From Pezicula radicicola (taxonomy: Eukaryota; Ascomycota; Leotiomycetes; Helotiales; Dermateaceae), in contig PDUO01000002.1 in the NCBI GenBank assembly GCA_003008705.1, positions 700,898 to 764,897 on the forward strand: a stretch of 64,000 nucleotides of DNA, given 5' to 3'. Positions 46,212 through 57,742 of this stretch are shown here, in pieces. The position numbers and the translations under genes are program-made. The stretch's first letter is position 1. Each line of letters begins with the position of its first letter. Below the pieces are notes generated by a model, which saw nothing but the letters and a program-made list of their open reading frames with translations, was not told the DNA's origin and searched no databases.

Positions 46212-48826
46212 TTACAGCATAGACTCCACCTTTCCATCCTTAGACAATTCCCTAGCAACGCCCCTAGAGATCCAATCACTAATCGCCATATTGGTAACCT
46301 GTCCGTAAACGGGGAGTTAGCAATTACTTCTTCTGTAGGGGATTTGGAGTTGTTGCTTCCAAGACATGTCTTGAGAGAAAACGTCTTGAAAGGGGATGTC
46401 TCAAGAGGAACTCCTCTTAAAATACTCCCGAATGGGAATGAAAGTGCTCCCCACATACGTACCATTGGATTAACCCCACTTGCGGAAGGAAACACACTTG
46501 CATCACTAATGTACAACCCCTCAGTCCCCCAGACCCTGCCTTTGAAATCCACAACCCCGTCTTTCTCTCTACTGCTCATCCGATTCGAGCCCATTTGATG
46601 AGCACACGTCCATGCTGCCCCTGGCGGTTTATTGCCGACTTCTTTCACTTCGGCGAGCCATGCCGCGAAACGGGGATCTGTAACACCAGGATCGATATAT
46701 GAAGTATCGTTGAAGGCGGAGGGAATCTGGTCTGAGGGTGTGCGGATGAAAGGCTTGACGCCTATCAGACAGGGATGAATTTCTGTTGCACCAGATACAT
46801 AGCACATTTTTGCGAGGGCGAGGACACCTTCCATAGTATGTGCCCGGTCGAATGCACTTGGTGTGTACTGCATCCTAGGCCGCCCAGTCGCTGGGTCGGG
46901 ATATATGCGTCCGGTATCTCGATCGCGGGTGATAGATATAAAGGCGTTCATGTGTCGGTACTTCAAGGTGTTGACTTTATAGTCAAGACCTGATTGAGAG
47001 TTGAGAAATGTCATAGCCATGGCTGGGAGACCTGATGTAACTTCGAGCTTTACGCCGTGGCCATGACCGTCGAGGTCTTCGAAAGAAGTGCATACTGAGG
47101 TTAGAATTCCGCCTTCCCAGGGCCGCACATCTTCGGCAAAGACAGCGAGGAGCATATTCACTGGATGAAGATATAAGTTGCGACCTATTTGCCAATTCTA
47201 GGATCAAGTTAGGACCTCAGATTCATGTGACGTAAGTGAAGTTTACTGACTTTGAGCCCACTGTTTAAAAGTACTATCGGGCTCCATAGTGTGCCGCAAG
47301 ACACGATCACCTTTTTGGCTCTGACAATGACCTCTCGTTTCTTTCGGTCAGATGCTGGCCCGTCGACCCCTCCATTACTGTTCCTCGAAGTCCAGGAACC
47401 TTGCACACCTGTAGCCTTTTTTGTGCCATTAGATTCATCGAACAACACTTTATCAACTTGGAAGCCCTCCATGAATTTTGCTCCAGCTTTTGCTGCGTCT
47501 GGGAGCCAAGATACGACCGGTCCTTGCTTTTGTGCTGTACCACAGCCCATTGCACAGTGACCGCAGTAATGCTCCTCTCCCCCGGTATTTTGGGGAACTG
47601 CTTTGGCTGTGTATCCAAGCTTCCTGGAACCTTCTAGGATAACATTGTTTCCATGATTCTGCCTAACATGGTCGGCAGATACCTTCATCCGATGGCACAC
47701 CCGATCAAGACAAGTTTGAAACTCTGCTGTACCAAAGAACGAGAGTCCTCTATCCTCACACCATTCTTTGCGTACGAAACCCTGTGTCTGAAGACTTGCA
47801 GACCAATTTATTGTTCCTCCGCCGCCCCAATTGCTGCCTGCAACAACAGAAACGGACGAATCGTCTGTGAGATCAATTCCTCCGTTCTCAAAGAGATGCG
47901 TACCACCTTCTTCTTCTGTCATTGGTAATTGTGAAGGTGGGTAATAGTATGATTTGTCCACAACCAACACTTTATAGCCCGCTTCAGCCAAGTTTTTCGC
48001 GCACACACTGCCACCGCACCCACTACCTACAATAACCACATCTGTCTCAATTATCTCGGGTCCAGAACTTTCTGGGACTTGTATAAACTTATATTCGAAA
48101 TGGGGACCAGGCTTGTAGTGGTCTGGGGCTTTTGGAAATCCGGAGAGCTGAGAGAATAGAGGAGACGTTTTGAGCCAGTGGTTTTTTGCGAGTGCGGTCA
48201 TTTGTTTATATATGACTTGCATGGGAGGGAGATATGAAATGGCCCAGCCGTTTATAATAGCTTGCCGGATGCGTACTGGTTGTTCGTGGATGGGTACTGC
48301 ATAACCGGTAAGCAGTAAAGAACCAACGCGGGTACTATACACAACGTGTATCAGCGATCGCAACAGCAATTATTTCTTAGGAAGGAGATCTTGAGTAACG
48401 AAAGATCTACTTGCATGCTTTCTGCACTTACTTTAAAGCTGATAATATGAAGGCTAGGCCTTTCTTTGAATCCTCCTTCGTGTATACGTTCAGAGTACGT
48501 TTAAGCAAAGCCTGGAACCTAGGGTTCCCAGACGGTCTCTCGTTGAAGTACTCATCCAAGGCATCACTGGTTGGAGGATTGGTAACCGTATCCCTAACAT
48601 ACTTCACGGTTTTGTTGTATTCCACATCAGGCAGCGACAGGTGGGAAATCTCATCCTTCGCTGCTGTCTCTCGGCGAATAGATGGAATCACAGTATCTAT
48701 GATTGACAGTAGTATAATCCATTGTGCCTCGTTGAAGTAGTTCCCGTCTGGCCCATCCGGCAATGGATTGGCCAGTGGCGCGATGAGGTCCGCATGTTTG
48801 AGGGCAAAAGATTGGGCGGCAGCCAT
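46212..48826 (-). CDS. Long-chain fatty alcohol oxidase (GMC family, FAD)
   Basis: Oxidises long-chain alcohols to aldehydes with H2O2 release, in omega-oxidation or alkane use. Four exons (48826-48432, 48334-47251, 47197-46463, 46298-46212) encode 766 residues, near the usual ~750. Features include an N-terminal helical domain (EAQWIILLSIIDTVIPSI), LNTRVGSLLLTGYAVPI across intron 1, and the FAD-binding VVIVGSGCGGSVCAKNLAEA. GSNWGGGGTINWSASLQTQ and CGHCAMGCGTAQKQ follow. The C-terminal GMC part reads GLYISDASVFPSASGVNPM then VTNMAISDWISRGVA, which is only obtained by removing a 164-nt intron (46462-46299). Reading through that intron gives a false, longer C-terminus. Confidence 0.93.
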
Positions 48827-51800
48827 CTTGAATAGGAAGCTTGCGTGCGTGAAGACAAACCGAATTCAAGTGACGAAGGCTATGAATAGAAGAGTAGAAA
48901 GGGAGAAGACTTATGCTGGGGTTGTGAGGCTTTGCGGGATGAAGAGCGCATACTGGTGATCTCAGCCAGACAAAGTATAAGAGGTGAAGTGTTATGGATA
49001 AGCAGGCGCGCGATGTGAACCTCGGTGCGGGTTGAAGGTCGATCGACGAGAGCTCTGTTTGGGCCTCCTTTCTGCGGGGTTAAAGCTACTTAGGTAGAGA
49101 GAACCAGGGAGCTCGTCGCCACTCGCTACTCGCTATCATACCAGAACAGAACTCCCTCGTCCCTCCATCTCCATGCGATTGGCAGATGGCCGAAAGAAGG
49201 AAACTTGAGGAACATCGTCACAAAGAACATTTATGCCAGCTTGGCCCTACCGAGTAGCCTCTCAGTAACTGTTCATGCTTTTCAACGCCTTGGGAAACCA
49301 AAGGCGAGAGCTGGCCTGCCTTGTGACGATGTTGATGTTGACGACCTTTCCTTCATCAACTGAAATCGTCAACTGAGATTGGGCGATCGCATACAGTAAT
49401 AGTGATATTGCTAGTAGACAAGAGCAGGAGGAAAAAAGAAGTAGAAGCGCGTAGACACCTATCAGTTGTCGCGCACGATGTGGTGATGTACCGTTGCGGC
49501 TCGTAATGAAAACACACAATAACTGAAAAGTTCAATTTATACGTACCGTAGGTCTAAGGAGCCGGTAGAGGAGATATAATAATGTCTTCAGGACTGATTG
49601 CGAAGCTACGGAAGCGGTAAAGCACACGCAAGGCAAGATGACGTTGCATCGTGTCGGTACCAAAGTGGTACAAGGCGATAGCCTATGCGGCCCGCCAACG
49701 GCATTCTGTGCGTTGTGCATGTGTGACGGTATGTATCATGTTCAATTGTCTGTTTGTTGTTTGCCGAATGCTCATCACTGCAATGGACAGGAAACTAGCA
49801 TACCTCAGGGTCCCTCAAAAGTCCATAAAATCTGTCATTGAATTGCAGCGGGGAAAACAAAACCTTGACTACAAATCCTTGTTTTTAATCAATTGAAGAT
49901 CAAGAGGTCCTAGGATTACAAGAAGAAACGGTTTGAGTATGTCACTTCTCTCAACCCTTGTTTGCGTATTTTTGGTGGTCCTTGAAAAAGTTTCAGTTGG
50001 GTTCAAGATATCTTTCACTTATCAGGACTTGCTCTCTTCCAAAGTCACACAAGTCTTGGACTTCCTCGGCATACCTGCGGAGCTGTATTGATCTTTGTTC
50101 AGGGCGAGCATGCTAGATGTGCATATGCAATTGGCTAGTTGTCATGTTTCTGTTCATTGACCATTGAAGTCAATGGCTTTCTTTTTTCTTTCTTATCAAT
50201 TGAACTTTATTTGTTAACCTCCAAGGGACATCTAGACCTGAGACCTCTTCCTAAAGCACTTCATTAACCTCCCTCGAGATAAGAATGCTGTGTTGGTATT
50301 GACAGGAGGCGGTGACGAGTTCTGGACTTCCCTCAACGCCTCAATTCTAGTCATGCATCTCGCATCCTCTTTGAAGCAAAGAACTTCCTAGCGTTTTGCT
50401 CTCTCATGAACTCTGGGACCTGAAAGGCTCTGTCATTGCATTTACGGTTGTTCTACTGTTACTGTATGATTCCCCTGAGCTAATTCATGCAAGACATACG
50501 GTAAGATGATCGATATTGGGTGCGTCCTGTATGGATGCCCAACCCCTCCTACCCCTCCAAAGCTACCACAGGAGTTCTCTGTGGTTTTGAGCTCGTTCCC
50601 TGAGCGGTGAGAAGTTGTTATGCTTTTTATATTTCCTTTTTCTCTCTCTAGTATCACGTTTGGACGATAGTGACTATACCAGTTGTTTATGCATTACGGT
50701 TGAAGCCCACAATGTCTTTATTCTTGCCTGCCAGCGTCTATGGCGGCGGAGTTGGCGCGCTGATATTCAACTTGCTCGAGTCGTTCACGGAAGTTTATGG
50801 CATGTGCTAAAACTCTTTGTGGTTAGACCCGGCAGCTTAGAAGAGCGTTAGGATGCCGGTGTAACACTGGCTGGGTGGTCGGCACGGGCTTGCAAGCTGC
50901 AGGGCCAGGGTGTGCCATGAGAACGAAATAGATCATAGATTGCTTTGGGCGGTGAGTTCTGGCGCGCATGGAGGAATCCTTCGCCGCATCTCTGTAGCAT
51001 TTCTGCCGCCCGAACCGCCACTTTTGGATGCTGAATCCCGTGGGGCTGAGGAGTGATTGGGCTTGAAGATCTGCTACGAGTCCCCAACAAAGATACGAAG
51101 TACCATACCATACAAGAGGAAAGTAGGAAGACGAAAGAAAGAAGAATGGGATGGACAGAAACTCTTGCTTCTTCTGGTTTGCTTTCTGTTGAATTGCCGC
51201 CCTTCGTAACTCTTTGCAAAAGAAAATGGCAAAAAGCACCGAGGCTGAGAACTCGCAACCCACCAGCCCACCTTAGCATCTGGAACGTCCCTCCGTAGCT
51301 TCTCCACCACATGTCCCCCCAATTTTCGCAAAAAGGGCCGTCAGAATATCAATACCCACTCACCTTTCGGCGATAAGAAGGCATTCAAGGGTCCACGCCA
51401 GCCAATCGAAAACCTTGATTAACTTAACCCTTTCGCATTAGCGTTTGGGCACACGACACTTTAGGGCCCTTCGTCGCTTCACTTCACTTGGGCGATCGGC
51501 GAGAAAGGAAAATGGCCACATTATTTGCATCTTGAGCTGCGATGTTATCATGTTGGCGTGCGAGAGATACTTATCAGAGGCACAGTAGGAGAACTATAGG
51601 ATCCTCATCGATAACTTATAGGCGTAATCTCCCAGAAGAGTCGCAAAGCAAAAACAATCATCACACTCGGACAGAAATACCGGTACTCTTACTGCATCAT
51701 TATTTCCAATGTGGCTGACAGACAGGAATCAACCCTGCATCGGCTCAACCAATCCAGTCCATTTACAGCCGACCGCTTCACTGCGCCTGCCAATCACACA

Positions 51801-52444
51801 AAGGACGTTAAAGCATCGCCGCCGCCGCCGAGATAGCGGAAGTTTGTGTTCAAGGATGGTGGATCTGGTTCAATAACTTTGTCGCTATTATGTACTGTAC
51901 TGTATTCCATTTCCAGGCTAAGAACACTTCCACACTTCCCTCCCTTCCTCGTGCTCTGCATACCATATACAGTGCCATATACTTGTACTCTCTACTCACT
52001 CCTAATCACTCTCCCACTGCTTCAACTGGAGTTTAAACACGTCGACTGAACTACCTACCTACCATACCCCCTTCTTGTCAACCCCGCCGCCGCCGCCAGG
52101 ACGAACTCGGACTCGATTTCTTTATCAACAACATCTGCCAACCGTTTCAAGCGGCCCGATAAACCATCACCCCGACGTCGCACACCTCCAATTCAACCGC
52201 AGCGACTTATTCCGTAGACGAGAGAATATCCTCGCTGATCGATAGTTGCGACACAGTTACTGGAGGACGTGAAGGCAACGGTAGCCTGAGATCAGAGGGA
52301 CCGTTAGTAGCCGTTGCGACTGCGATACATATATTCAACCAAGACACCGCTTATAAGTGTTGTCGCGTTGTCTGCTTTTGTGCCACCGTCGACGACTATA
52401 TATACCTAAATCTCCCGAAGTCAGCACCCCCCAGAACCACTTGA
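48827..52444. other. Large intergenic region
   Basis: 3.6 kb between divergent genes (alcohol oxidase - and FYVE protein +). No supported gene; minus-strand frames at 50823-51331 overlap each other and have no domain. Two GCC-type tracts (51821-51831, 52087-52098) and tactgtactgta (51892-51903) lie in the likely long leader of the FYVE gene, which is CT-rich from about 51900. Confidence 0.5.
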
Positions 52445-53728
52445 ATGACGACTCAAACGCTTCTCGAGCGCTCTCCCTACGTCCCATCTCACTCACGCTC
52501 TACCTCTGCTCCAATGTCAGCAACAGATTTTGCGATGCCTGTGCAGCACTTTACTGCATCGCCATCTCAGTACACCCTCTATGGCGCACACTCACAGCAG
52601 GTTTCACCTGTTAACTCCGCAACAGCCACACCGAATAACCAGTCACCGACTTCTCCCCGAACAAGCGTACCTCCACATATACCAGTCATTGGAAGGCAAC
52701 TGCGGCAGCCAAAATCGCCTCTATATGTCCCCGCAGTGTTGCGACCTACTGATTTCCCACGGCGAGCCCCTAAGCCGTCTCCCTTGACGCCTCCCCAAAG
52801 CACCCAGAATAGCTTCGATAGCCTGGAAAATACCAAGACATTGAATCGTCGGTCGACAGGAGACAGCGGGAAGTTCGGTTTAGGGCACATCACCGAGGCT
52901 GAGTTCAGTTCTGAGGGCTTCGGAGAGGTCACAGCATTGCCATCAAGGCATCACTGGAAGGTACGTCAGCATGTTTATTGTATTTTGGCATAGGTACAAA
53001 GCGTCCTTCAACCATATCTCAAGTGAGATCTTGGGGTGATGCAGCGATTATATAGGAGATGGGTGGTGATGATGCCACACCTTGATGGTAATGCGTGCTT
53101 TAAATATGCCGCAATCGAAGCATCCATGCGCAAACAAAACTTCGTGACGCATCACATCGCTTCGCCAGCAATTCGCCCGCCTCCAATTTAAAATGGGGCA
53201 TGCAAACTTAACTGAACCACCAATGGTTCGCACAGCACAAACCAACAGTTCGCATTTCAAAAACTCTCGTTCGTTACGTAAATAGTACTTTCAATTGCTA
53301 ATTCGTTTTCTTTACAGGCTGACCACGAATCCGAACTTTGCGACGAAACCACTTGCACAAAATACTTCACCTACTTCACCCGGCGGCATCATTGTCGACG
53401 ATGCGGTAATATATTCTGCGATTCGCACTCAAGATATGGTGTACCTCTCGACCAGGATGCAAATTTCCATCCTAAGGGCACAGTAAGTCGCTCATGCGAG
53501 CACTGTTGGCACGAATACAATTCATGGCGAACACAACGAACGAGCCGCTCTAACAGCGAGAGCTCGACTGAAGATTCCCAAACCGTACCTAGCACCCCAA
53601 CAATTGCTTGTACAGTTATGGGGATGCGAGGCGCTATGGGCAATGTTTTTGGCCAGAGGAATAACGGTGGCCAGCCCGAAAGTGTCTCTGCAAGTGTGCC
53701 TCGCGATTGGCACTGGTCTACCTTCTAA
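52445..53728 (+). CDS. FYVE zinc-finger protein
   Basis: Two exons (52445-52960, 53318-53728) encode 308 residues. The N-terminal ~170 residues are disordered and rich in Ser, Pro and Thr. The FYVE domain has the WxxD start (WKAD, split by the intron), an atypical first pair CDETTC (CX4C rather than CX2C), the PI3P-binding RRHHCRRCGN, IFCDSHS and a final CEHCWHEY pair. It should bind phosphatidylinositol 3-phosphate on endosomes. The C-terminus after the domain is Ser/Thr-rich and ends PRDWHWSTF. The intron is 357 nt, much longer than others in the window, and ends gttttctttacag. Related fungal proteins show the same CX4C start. Confidence 0.88.
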
Positions 53729-55507
53729 GACTCTACGAGTTCTTTGATGACGAACCAGCATCTTTACGAATAGATCCTCGGCCATTCGATACCCACAAAT
53801 TGCGTTGCCTTCTTCATCGATATGCAGACGATTTTTTCAAGAAGTTCTTTAACAGCCTTCTAGAATCTCTGTTGAATATTTACATATTGATTTTTTTTTA
53901 TCCATTTAGCGGTCTTTCCATTTAGTACAAGAATTAGATATAGGGTGGAAGGCGTAAGTGGCAATGGTCCAAATGAATATGGCGTATAGGGAGGTAAATA
54001 TAATGGCTGGCAGCATATATGGACGTCAGCAGTATGACTGATCCATCTGGGGTTAACTGGGTGGTTATAGCCAGTAATAGGTTACTACTGTAGGGATACA
54101 AATATACCAAGAAAGTTCAAATTGGCATCCTGTTTTGACTCAGCAGTAGCGTACTTTGCACTTTGGGTGACCAAGTCAGAGGGACGGACATGAGAGAAGA
54201 ACTACTTTGCACCTACAGCCAACTCCTAGCAACCTGAGATGGACCGCCACAAATTGGGTCGTTGAATGTTTGAACATTTAGGTCTCTAATAAGATATTTT
54301 ATATCCTCTATGTAGGTAAACCTTCTTGCCTGAGGTGGAACATATTGTAATAAAAAGAGATCGTAGTACCAATAATCAAGGTAGAGACAGACAAATAACA
54401 GTAATACAACTTTCCACCTACCTTTCCAAATAACCCGACTTAACCCTTTATTTAGAGTTGCTAGTTAGATAATGAGTAGATTATATAGAGGCTTATATTA
54501 AAGGAATACTGGAGATGACGTATATTACCTCCTTTTCTTTACTCTGTTCACAAGCAAGATATTAGATAGGTGTTTACTCATTAGTCCCTCTATTTACCTG
54601 TCATATAAATTCATACTAGATATGTTACCTCAGTAAGGTCTATACTTCTATACTTATCAAGATTATCATCACTAAGGAGGCTATTAACATGATAATAGAT
54701 AGGATAGCTAACTTGTGTTATTGTATGCGTTAAGTAGATGCCTACCTAGTAAGTAGTTCTCTATGCCCTTTTAGTTGTCGTTAATACTACTTGTAAATAG
54801 AACTTAATTCAACACTAACCTAGTCTAGGTAGTTGATTTAAACTTTCCTCTTTCTTGTAGTAATATGGTCCTCAAGTAGTGTCGCTTTTAAAACTCATCT
54901 CGGCACTAGTTTTAGCATAATGATTCCTGTTATTCTTCCTAAATTTTCTAGACTTGACCACGGTCCGTGCCTGCGGCATTTGAGGTGTTTATATATATCC
55001 TTTAGGAGAATTTCTAACAGTGTCAAGGTAGATGAAAGGCGACTTGCCTGCCTGTTATTTTGACAATGTTCTGTCTATCACCTACTGAAAACAAAGCTAT
55101 ATTAATTACCTTTCTATGTACAAATGAAGCGCCCGAATTCAATAAAGAAGCACAAATCGAAAAAGCAGTGCGGTAATCAAGAGACGACCTAGTACTCCAC
55201 ACTGCCCAAAATAGGTTCGAATCACAAGCATTCTTTTTGCTAACTTTTAATTATTTGGATACGAAGTAAATTTCTGCATCCAAGTTCAGATAGCTTTGCC
55301 TTGAGCGCAACGGTCGAGGTTACTGTATGGCGTGCCATTGTACGATCGGGTTTCCGGTTGGAAGCACGGAACTGAAAGAATTACAGTGTTAAGTTTGGCA
55401 TTCGTTATGCGTTGTACTGCCTCAAATATCTTTCTTGTAAGAATGTTCCGGCTTGTGAGTAGTCTGAATCAAGTCAGTAAGTCATATGGGGTTGTCATTG
55501 GTGGGTA
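53729..55507. other. AT-rich gene-free region
   Basis: 3' flanks of the FYVE gene (+) and the CDF gene (-). From about 54290 to 54960 the sequence is TpA-rich and repeat-like, resembling RIP-altered DNA, but no coding relic could be read. A ggttcgaatc at 55213-55222 resembles a tRNA B box but has no stems. Confidence 0.5.
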
Positions 55508-56875
55508 TTATTTTACCTCGAAATCCACATGAACATATGCCCTCTCAATGTCTGGAAGAGACTCGATCTTCATTTGCAGCTCTTCTGCAATATCATGCGT
55601 GAATCTCAAGGATGATTCAGCATGCATCACAATATCAACCTCCGCGATTAGTCTTGGGCCCGAATGGTAAACACGAACGGTATCAATGCCGTTGATATCT
55701 GGTGAGTGCGTCAAGCAGACGTATGTGATGAGTTGCTGTGTCTCAACTGAGGCTGAGACTCCAACGAGTAGCATGAACTCAGTAAAAGCTGTACGCAGCC
55801 AAATGCAAGAGATCAAAATGGATAGAAGAATGGCACCCATGGGATCGATCCACCAGGCCAGCTTGGAACCACCAACGGATGTCAGAATACCGAAGCCATT
55901 GATGAACAGATCATTCCGATGATCTTGCCAGAGAATATCGATTTGCGAGTATTTATCCTTCAATGCCCAGCAGTATAGGAAGAGGGCAAATTTGGTGCAG
56001 AAGGCAATTACGACGGCAAGGACGGATGGAAGATGGAACTTGTTGAGCTCTCCTTCGGTTCCAACAGTAAGCTCACGGACAGAAAAGGCAATCAGAATGA
56101 AGGACACAGCAGTCATGAGAAAGCAGAAGACAATATTTCCGACAGTTTCCAGGCGAGCTTTTCCAGAGGGGAAACGATTGGGATCAACGCGCTTGACGGC
56201 CCGGTTGGTAAGGATTAAGGTGATGTTTGACATAGGGTCAAAGACAGCATCTGCCATAGTCGTAAAGAGTGACAGAGACCCCGAGGAAATGGCACCGTAG
56301 AGTTGAAGTGCTGCCAGAACTACGTTGGCAGCAAAAGATCCATAGACTGCAATCTGGAACTTCAGGTGATCTGCGCCAGCTTCCTCCTTAGCATCAGCAC
56401 AGTGGTCTTCGACAGGCTTCAGCATGCGCTCGATGTTCTCGTTCTGCGTCTCGTAGAAAGTCTGTAGCTTCTTTGCTTTGGTGGCATTCTTGTTGAACTT
56501 AATGGGCCCGCAGCCATCGCGCTTTCGGGAAGTGTTGGCTGCGATAAGGTCTAGGTCGGTCTTGGACTTGTATGCTGAAGCTAGCTTGTACGGGTCATTC
56601 TCGCGCGTGTACCGGGGAGGTCGCTGCTCTTCAAGATCATTTGTCGCGGTCGCATTCGTAGCATTGGTGGGATGTCGCGAGATTGGATCATGATCTCCGT
56701 CTGTAGGAGTCGTGGCTTCGATCGCGGTGCTCGCGCCGGGGTTTGTCGACACGGTTGTCTGAATTGGTGTGTGGTTTCCTGCTCTTGAACTTGTCTCTAA
56801 ACGATTTGGGTTGAGGTGGAAGGGATGAGGATGCATCGTGATGCTATGGCTGAGATCGAGGGTTGAGGAACCCAT
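55508..56875 (-). CDS. Cation diffusion facilitator, manganese-type
   Basis: Membrane transporter exporting divalent metal from the cytosol in exchange for protons. From the ATG at 56875 (MGSSTLDLSHS) it is 455 residues without introns; the frame stays open upstream to 57058, but that sequence looks like leader. About 160 disordered residues precede six membrane helices and a C-terminal cytosolic ferredoxin-like domain (TVRVYHSGPRLIAEVDIVMH to IERAYVHVDFEVK). The metal-binding motifs are DxxxD in both TM2 (DAVFD, D209/D213) and TM5 (DHRND, D318/D322). Zn-CDFs have HxxxD; paired DxxxD is the known signature of the Mn-CDF group. Likely role: Mn loading into vacuole or Golgi. Confidence 0.92.
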   Translation of the reverse strand: MGSSTLDLSHSITMHPHPFHLNPNRLETSSRAGNHTPIQTTVSTNPGASTAIEATTPTDGDHDPISRHPTNATNATATNDLEEQRPPRYTRENDPYKLASAYKSKTDLDLIAANTSRKRDGCGPIKFNKNATKAKKLQTFYETQNENIERMLKPVEDHCADAKEEAGADHLKFQIAVYGSFAANVVLAALQLYGAISSGSLSLFTTMADAVFDPMSNITLILTNRAVKRVDPNRFPSGKARLETVGNIVFCFLMTAVSFILIAFSVRELTVGTEGELNKFHLPSVLAVVIAFCTKFALFLYCWALKDKYSQIDILWQDHRNDLFINGFGILTSVGGSKLAWWIDPMGAILLSILISCIWLRTAFTEFMLLVGVSASVETQQLITYVCLTHSPDINGIDTVRVYHSGPRLIAEVDIVMHAESSLRFTHDIAEELQMKIESLPDIERAYVHVDFEVK

Positions 56876-57742
56876 ATTAACTCGATTTCTGCTGATGAAG
56901 ATAGTTGCGGTTCTCAGGACAGACAAGTTGGAGGGTAAAAGACAAACGATTGGCAAATGGAAGGTGACGCTTATCAGATCTTCCAGTGAGGGGTGGCTGT
57001 GAAGATTGGCTGGTGGTTGAGCTATTGAGCTGTACGAGTACCTTTGTTTGTTGCACAATGAGAAGCTACAGCAGTCTTCCCGTCGGTGTGAGCACTTGCA
57101 TCACACTGAAAACTTGAAAGCGCTTGCCAGATGAGGGCGGAGCAGGCTGTGCTTGGCGAGTGCAAATGCCTCGGTTTGCCACCCTTGAGGATGAAATGGA
57201 AGCAATTCAGACCTCAAATTTTGGTTGACTTCAGACGATAAAATAATGAAGAGGAAGATGAAGATGAAGAAGAGTTTTAACTTATCAGGCCAGAAGGGGC
57301 CGCGGTTCCTCAAACGGCCTGTGTACGAAAATGATGCGGGGAACTGGCTCCGAGATCTGCCAGGGCATTCCAACAGCCTCGAAAATTTGAACACCTACAC
57401 TTGCAATAGACACCCGATAAAGTGAGGGAGGGTTGGGAAAGACATATGGAAGACAATCATTTTCTAACACTGCTAAAAATTCTCTCGCCTTGGGCACTTA
57501 TTACACCTAATGAAGCATTTTGTAAGAAGCCTTCGTACCGTGGAACTTCCAATATATCTCCACAACTTGTCTATAGGCTATGTCAATCTAATGGCTCAAC
57601 GACATCGCCTAATGTCGTATACCTTCCTTGTGATCATTCGATTAGATGTGGGAGAGCGTTTTCAGTTCACATGGACAGACCTAAAGTTCATTACTATGAT
57701 ATCTTAACTTTCTATCCTTGATGTATGTGCCCGCAATATACC
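56876..57742. other. CDF gene leader and intergenic region
   Basis: 5' leader and promoter of the CDF gene, then the 3' flank of PBN1. No gene is supported. Confidence 0.5.

Noticed and set aside
43894..48826. Possible metabolic cluster of GABA aminotransferase and alcohol oxidase
   Set aside because: No backbone synthase, regulator or transporter beside them, and a transposon-bearing gap separates them; simple neighbours.
50823..51331. Three overlapping minus-strand frames of 85-154 codons
   Set aside because: They overlap in different frames with none favoured by composition or motif; probably non-coding.
55213..55222. tRNA B-box-like ggttcgaatc
   Set aside because: No T-stem pairing, no acceptor stem and no matching A box upstream.
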